NCBI GenBank assembly: GCA_037039925.1
Contig: JAXRKP010000104.1
Span: 320,001-384,000 of the forward strand
Direction: 5' to 3'
Length of the DNA stretch: 64,000 nucleotides
Source: Doris montereyensis
Taxonomy: Eukaryota > Mollusca > Gastropoda > Nudibranchia > Dorididae
Program-made: the position numbers and the translations under genes
Shown: positions 60,201-64,000 of the stretch, piece after piece
Layout of the letters: the number at the start of each line of letters is the position of its first letter
How positions within the stretch are numbered: position 1 is the stretch's first letter
The notes under the pieces: model-generated
The model's input: only the letters and a program-made list of their open reading frames with translations
Database searches by the model: none
Told to the model about the DNA's origin: nothing

Positions 60201-63200
60201 CTTTCTTTCTTTATCAGTTCCCATTCTACCTTTCAGTGTATGGGTTCAGATGCCCGAGATGATCTTTCTCCAGGATGCCATGTCCTGGCATTTTCTGTTT
60301 CCTTCCAAAACTGTCAAATTTCTATGCTTCAATGCCTCTTTTATATCTTCTTCTCACTTTCTCCGAGGTCTGCCTTTTGGTCTTTTACCTTGGGCTTTAG
60401 CACTGTATACTGATTTAGCTATTCTATTGTCATTCATTCTATTTACATGCCCAAACCGTCTCAATTGATTTGTTTCTATCTTAGTTTTTATGCCATCTGT
60501 TTTGGTTTGATCTCTTATTGTTGTGTTTCTGATTTTGTCTCTTTTAGGTTTCCCTACTACTCTTCTTAGATATTTCATTTCAGCTACCTGTACTCTACTG
60601 TCTAAGGTCGAGGTTTCACTGCCATAGAGGAGAGTAGGACAATAAAGTGTGTTGTATACTGCCATTTTGGTTTTTGTTGACAATTCTTGTTTACCTACAA
60701 ATGCCTTTCCTAGATGGTTATATATTCACTTGCCTTTTTGATTCTCTGGCTGACTTCTTCTCTTAATTTTCCCTCTGAGTTAATCATTACTCCTGGGTAA
60801 TTAAAGCTGTGAACTTGTTCTAAGTTCTCCCTGCCCAATTTAAGATTTTGTGTCTTAACTTCCCTAGTTACTAGCATTGTTTTGGTTTTCTTTGCATTCA
60901 GTCTCATTCCTCTTTTATTTAGTTCATTGTTCATAATGTTGATATTCAACTGAAGGTCACTTTCTGATTTTCCAAACAGAACTAAATCATCGGCAAATGA
61001 AAGCATTGATACATTTACTGGTTTGAGCTTCCACATACCTACATTCATTCTCTTCATTTTTGAGGATGCCTTTGCGACTGAATCCATAAATGTGATAAAC
61101 AAAAGAGGACTAAGGATACAACCCTGTCTATTTTTCATGGAGCAATATAATATGACAACAATTTCAAACAAAATGTAATATACTCTCAACTCATAAACTA
61201 AAATGATTATAGCTAATTGAAGTTTCAAGAAAACTGAATATCTTAAATACGATTTCTCACTTTAGTTGCTTATATTTATATATATATTTTTTTTACATGT
61301 ATAGCTGCATAATACCACGTCTATTTATCAAGAAATGGATAAAAGTTAAGGACAACCTCTGCATACAAATGGGATAATGCCCTTAGCCTAACTGTGTCAT
61401 TATTTTTGTTATGTGATACTGACCAGCCAAATGATATGAAATCAAAGTCAGGACCATGAGGTCATGGATTCCAATCTAGTTTTACACGTCCTGACATTGT
61501 GTCCTTGGGAAAGGTACACTTAACACATATATTTCCTCACTCCATCTGGTTGTAAGTAGACATCAGGTATAGCTGATCAGGTCATAAGCTTCTATCACAT
61601 GTGTAACACTTAAAACTTACACAAAACATGACCATTTCCGACATCCATCGCCTCGCAAAGAAAAGAAAGCATGCTACCAACTGAGCTAACTACGTGTAAT
61701 TTAATCCCCATGGTGGCCAAGATTTTTTCTGTCTTTTCCTTGCCTTTGTCTCGTCTTTGTTCCTATGGGGCTTTAATAGTATTTATTGTCATTTCCTTTA
61801 CTTTCGACATGACCTTTGCCTCACTGTTTGTTTTTAACCTTTCATAGAAGCCCATCCCCAGATCCCTCCATTCTTGTCTGTCTTTTTGCATTCCTTGACT
61901 GTAGTGCCACCTTGTGTTGCCGGATATCGTCTCTTCATTTGTGTTTAGGTCTTTCTGCTGATGTCCTCAGTACTTCTTCATTCTGCCATTGAGTATTTTT
62001 GATTGTTCACCCATCTAGCTTCACTACTAAAATATGTCTTTAACTAATTTTCATATTCAAATTAAGCCAACCCTTCTTTCCAATAAGGCAGATATAACTT
62101 ACTTGTACAATCAGTTTGGTGCTGGCCAATTCCTTTTCCCTGATCTTAAATGCAAAAATTTCATTGAAATCTGGGTCACGTGTGCCAGCAACAATCTGGG
62201 TCATTTTTCCACCGTGGGAATGCAAGTCTGGGTAAAGCTGGAGCTGTGGAACAAAATGAAAAAATAAAGTCACAAAAATGTATCATCCACTATTCAGAAT
62301 TCCTTATTTTCCATTGTTTGTTTTTCACTTACTTTTCTTTTCCAAGTACCAACAAAATTATTGCAACACTTTATTTACTAGTGTCCAGAGATGACCAGTA
62401 AAATAGGACATCTATATTGTTCATCTTTGTTCTTTTTAGATTAAAAACACAATAAAAAACGAAAACATTAAAACAACAACATAGTACACGTGATGTCTAC
62501 TTAAGCTTTCATATAGCAGTATAGTCCTGGATCTACCTACACACATATATATGTGAATGACCCAAATTAAAAATGAAGAGAAAATACCAGAATTATCCAA
62601 GTTAATAACACAACTAAAGAAAGTAAGGAACATTTTATTACATATTATGTAATGGATCAGTTACGGGATGTTTGTAATTGAATCACAATAAATTCCAGAT
62701 AGAAAGTAATACTATTATGTAACTTTAAAAAAACTGACAGTTTACTCACATTTTCATCTACATGTTTCCAATACATGTGATTTTATTATTCTCAGTACTT
62801 GTTTTATGAATTTACCTTAACATATGGATCTGAAGCCTTCGTACGGATGTCTTTTGCACACAGGTCTCGACATCTAATGACCTTGACAAGCAGGAGTTGC
62901 CTTTTAATGTCATACTTGAAAGACAGCTCAATTTCTCCATTCACATCATTGGGACTCTTAACAACTGTTGGGTCTAATTTCTTGAACAAACTCTTCAGGA
63001 TTTTAAGACTTTGCTGGAATATGAAATCATGACAGGTTAAAAATACTAAGTATTGCCATTTTATAAGCTCTTTTTAAAATCTTTTCCTAGAGTTGTTTAT
63101 ACATTGTATTGGAATCAATAAAATAGGAATAAATGGTTAACAATTTGAATTTGTTCATTAACTGATCTCTCTTGTTTATCTTTACAATGAGAGTCAACAT

Positions 63201-63735
63201 TATTTGTTCCCCTTTTGTAAGAGATAGTTTTTTTACTGAACTTAAAATAATAGTGGTAAGCTGTTTGGTAATCTGAATGATTTTATAAATTGAATTTCTA
63301 ACATAGAGAGAGATGTAGCAAATAATAAAACAACTTAAATGTTCCCCATTTTTTAGATAAATATTTATATTCATACACGTTGGACTTACAATTGTTAAAC
63401 AATCATAATGATTATCAATGATGGGTAAACTAAAAACTTAGAAATATTCGCCAAACATTTTCATACTTAATGAAAAATTAATTCTAAAGGTCTGAAAATA
63501 ACACAAATTTTACTTTGTCTTGTTCCATTCGATCCCATTCTTCTTGAGTAGCAAGTTGTTTCTGTCGTGATGCTTTGACATCCAATGCTTTTGCAAGTGC
63601 TTCAATTTTATTTGAATTTTGATGAAGGGGTTCGGCCCTGGAGGTAACCTTGATTCTGAGGCTCCCATTTTTCACTGTAAGACCTTGCATATATTCAAAA
63701 ATATTTGAATGACATCTTTTATTTCCTTTAATGGT
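51265..63735 (-). CDS. Tandem C2-domain protein (synaptotagmin-like), C-terminal part
   Basis: Exons in transcription order: 63,514-63,735 (upstream end uncertain), 62,816-63,013, 62,103-62,243, 59,806-59,925, 58,790-58,963, 57,801-57,877, 54,091-54,220, 53,035-53,163, 51,265-51,339; all phases join. The gene continues beyond the right edge. A hydrophilic lead (ALAKALDVKASRQKQLATQE) precedes C2A (GEIELSFKYDIKRQLLLVKV, then KASDPYVK, DPDFNEIFAFKI, VYDYDSVTDDDFLGEV), then C2B (GHLEMSVNF, SLYVTIHRANGLSL, ADPEWQETLEFEV, LGQIILDLDTLD). The tail RNSERLRNKLQQHSVAQEFR to GVPVY and stop is unlike synaptotagmins I know. C2 domains bind membranes, often with calcium. C2A keeps the loop aspartates (KDIRTKASD; YDYDSVTDDD); C2B has lost most (RRDGKPTHA; IDKQSFTEN), so it is probably calcium-independent. 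Exact family not recognised. Confidence 0.85.
51840..52225. repeat. 29-bp minisatellite, about 12 copies
   Basis: Unit CAGTACATCTAAGCAACGAT plus TGTAGTTTT, with variants (aaatct, catccaa), in the last intron of the C2 gene. No unique spacers, so not CRISPR-like. Confidence 0.93.
53378..53690 (+). mobile_element. SINE family C, second copy
   Basis: GTGTTGTGAGCTTGTAATTA, GACACTGGTTCAAATCCCAC, TTGTACTCTTAGGAAAGGTA, AGAGAAAGATTTTGTCAGAG and GGGGGACAAATGTTGTACAG, parallel to the 38.9-kb copy. In the C2-gene intron between exons H (53,035) and G (54,091). Confidence 0.8.
53781..54118. repeat. Exact 169-bp tandem duplication covering an exon end
   Basis: 53,781-53,949 and 53,950-54,118 appear identical base for base. 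The right copy contains the last 28 nt of the C2-gene exon 54,091-54,220 and its donor GTGAGT; the left copy therefore carries a second orphan exon end and donor inside the intron. Confidence 0.95.
54555..54716 (+). mobile_element. SINE family B, truncated at a LINE tail
   Basis: GGCGTCTGTGTCCAAGTGGT head, GTTTGAATCCTAGCAAAGCT, TTGAAAAAGACACTTCATGT and ACAAGCACTAG, where homology to the 4.5-kb copy stops and the LINE-derived array starts. Confidence 0.75.
54717..55495. repeat. 16-unit array derived from a LINE 3' terminus
   Basis: Tandem units of (TTTC)n TTTATCAATTCCCTTTCTAC plus CTTTCGGTGTATGGG. About nine left units are 45-50 bp; from about 55,160 the units gain TTCAGATGCCC and are 54-58 bp. 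The last runs directly into the LINE 3' UTR (GCCCGAAATGATTTTTCTCC), so the array is the LINE tail multiplied. The long frames in all three forward phases (up to 320 codons) are repeat artefacts. Confidence 0.92.
55496..56720 (-). mobile_element. Non-LTR retrotransposon, copy 2, 5' truncated
   Basis: Minus strand, same orientation as the C2 gene, in its intron F-G. From 56,706: RLRKRVEDQIEEHQSGFRLG, FIDLEKAFDTVRRDELWHSL, VRQGCILSPL, then stops and shifts, AKKTKTMLITREAKTQNLKL and HSYNYLGVMVNSEGKLRKEI, and the C-terminal region and 3' UTR down to the tail array. Beyond 56,706 it jumps to a GTTGCTGGTAGGTCCTAC string also found at 37,425. Confidence 0.85.
57801..57877 (-). CDS. C2-gene exon F with two possible acceptors
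   Basis: 77 nt reading VQSGGADPEWQETLEFEVRE then EELDF and the first two bases of R. Acceptors TTGGAAG (keeping VQ) and GTCCAG (dropping VQ) are both in frame, six bases apart. KTEVQSGGADPEW fits the usual C2 spacing better than KTESGGADPEW, so the longer form is preferred; the choice could also be a real two-residue splice variant. Confidence 0.7.
58192..58432 (+). mobile_element. SINE family A
   Basis: GGTAGTCCAGCGACAAGGTG head, CACCTAGTCCCATTGAAATG, CATTAAAAGATCCCTTGACT and CAGGGCAGTCCTGGCAAAAT. The B box is degraded. In the C2-gene intron between exons E and F. Confidence 0.7.
58980..59800. other. C2-gene intron D-E, AT-rich
   Basis: No repeat or coding signal that I can name between exons D (59,806) and E (58,963). 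Confidence 0.5.
60195..61132 (-). mobile_element. Non-LTR retrotransposon, copy 3, 5' truncated
   Basis: The best-preserved C-terminal part of the family: RQGCILSPLLFITFMDSVAK, then SMLSFADDLVLFGKSESDLQ (the FADD catalytic box), AKKTKTMLVTREVKTQNLKL, a short shift near 60,715, MSTKTKMAVYNTLYCPTLLY, and RRFGHVNRMNDNRIAKSVYS with KRPKGRPRRK. 3' UTR and a (GAAA)n tail end at about 60,195. The 5' end is abrupt at 61,132. In C2-gene intron C-D, sense orientation. Confidence 0.85.
61425..61605 (+). mobile_element. SINE family B, degenerate
   Basis: GACCATGAGGTCATGGATTC, TGTGTCCTTGGGAAAGGTAC, ACTTAACACATATATTTCCT and CACTCCATCTGG match the family B body; the tRNA head is mostly lost. Confidence 0.55.
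61690..62030 (-). mobile_element. Possible LINE C-terminal remnant
   Basis: Minus-strand frames give WQNEEVLRTSAERP, then RWHYSQGMQKDRQEWRDLGM and EAKVMSKVKEM, reminiscent of the C-terminal ends of LINE ORF2 proteins (EEVLRR... then KDRQEWR). Several stops. Weak. Confidence 0.35.
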
Positions 63736-64000
63736 CTTTAGAAAAAAGTTGCAGGTACAAAAAATAAAAGGAGACAAACCCAACAACAAAATTTCCTAAT
63801 CTAATGTAGAGATTCAACTAAGCACTCATTTCTCCCTCAACATAATATGTGTATGTGAACATGACATCAACCAAGTTGAAAAATATTCTAAGCATTCAAA
63901 AAAACATATTGAAATAATATAGTCAGTGAAACTGTACAAACACGTAGATCAGTTTAAACATAACTCAAAAACAACCAGATCAGGCTGTCAAACATTGATT

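Overview
The window is animal nuclear DNA: AT-rich, with short exons in long introns, canonical GT-AG splice sites, abundant microsatellites, tRNA-derived SINEs, non-LTR retrotransposons and TA-flanked DNA transposons. The proteins are typical bilaterian ones and the repeat style suggests a lophotrochozoan, most likely a mollusc (inference, not proven). I see no prokaryotic gene, CRISPR array, rRNA or intact tRNA gene.

Three protein-coding genes were assembled exon by exon. (1) 6,695-28,609, minus strand: a complete 19-exon IQCA1/DRC11-type gene for the IQ-motif, AAA-like subunit of the ciliary nexin-dynein regulatory complex (about 843 residues). A good RFX X-box lies about 90 nt upstream of its ATG. 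(2) 31,833-41,110, plus strand: a complete BCAP31/BAP31-type gene (ER membrane chaperone and cargo receptor, about 242 residues) with two phase-matched, paralogous versions of its third coding exon, apparently mutually exclusive, and a possible alternative last exon at 43,921-44,058. (3) 51,265-63,735, minus strand: the 3' part of a tandem-C2-domain gene, nine exons ending in a stop, with its 5' end beyond the right edge. Genes 1 and 2 are divergent (about 3.2 kb between start codons).

Layout: 1-6.7 kb is repeat territory (L1-like reverse transcriptase remnant, LINE endonuclease remnant, three SINEs). 6.7-28.6 kb is gene 1, whose introns hold large (GA)n tracts, 22-bp and 30-bp minisatellites, (AT)n, fold-back elements and an array copied from the end of one of its own exons. 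28.6-31.8 kb is the divergent intergenic region. 31.8-44.2 kb is gene 2, with an antisense LINE, SINEs and a 195-bp inverted duplication in its largest intron. 44.2-51.2 kb has no gene I can support, but holds a pogo/Tigger-like element and a TA-flanked MITE inserted in a SINE. 51.3-64 kb is gene 3, whose introns hold two LINE copies, one with a 16-unit array built from the LINE 3' terminus, and an exact 169-bp tandem duplication covering an exon end.

Most long open frames in the window are repeats read as protein: (GA)n at 7 and 28 kb, the 30-bp array at 17 kb, the LINE tail array at 55 kb.
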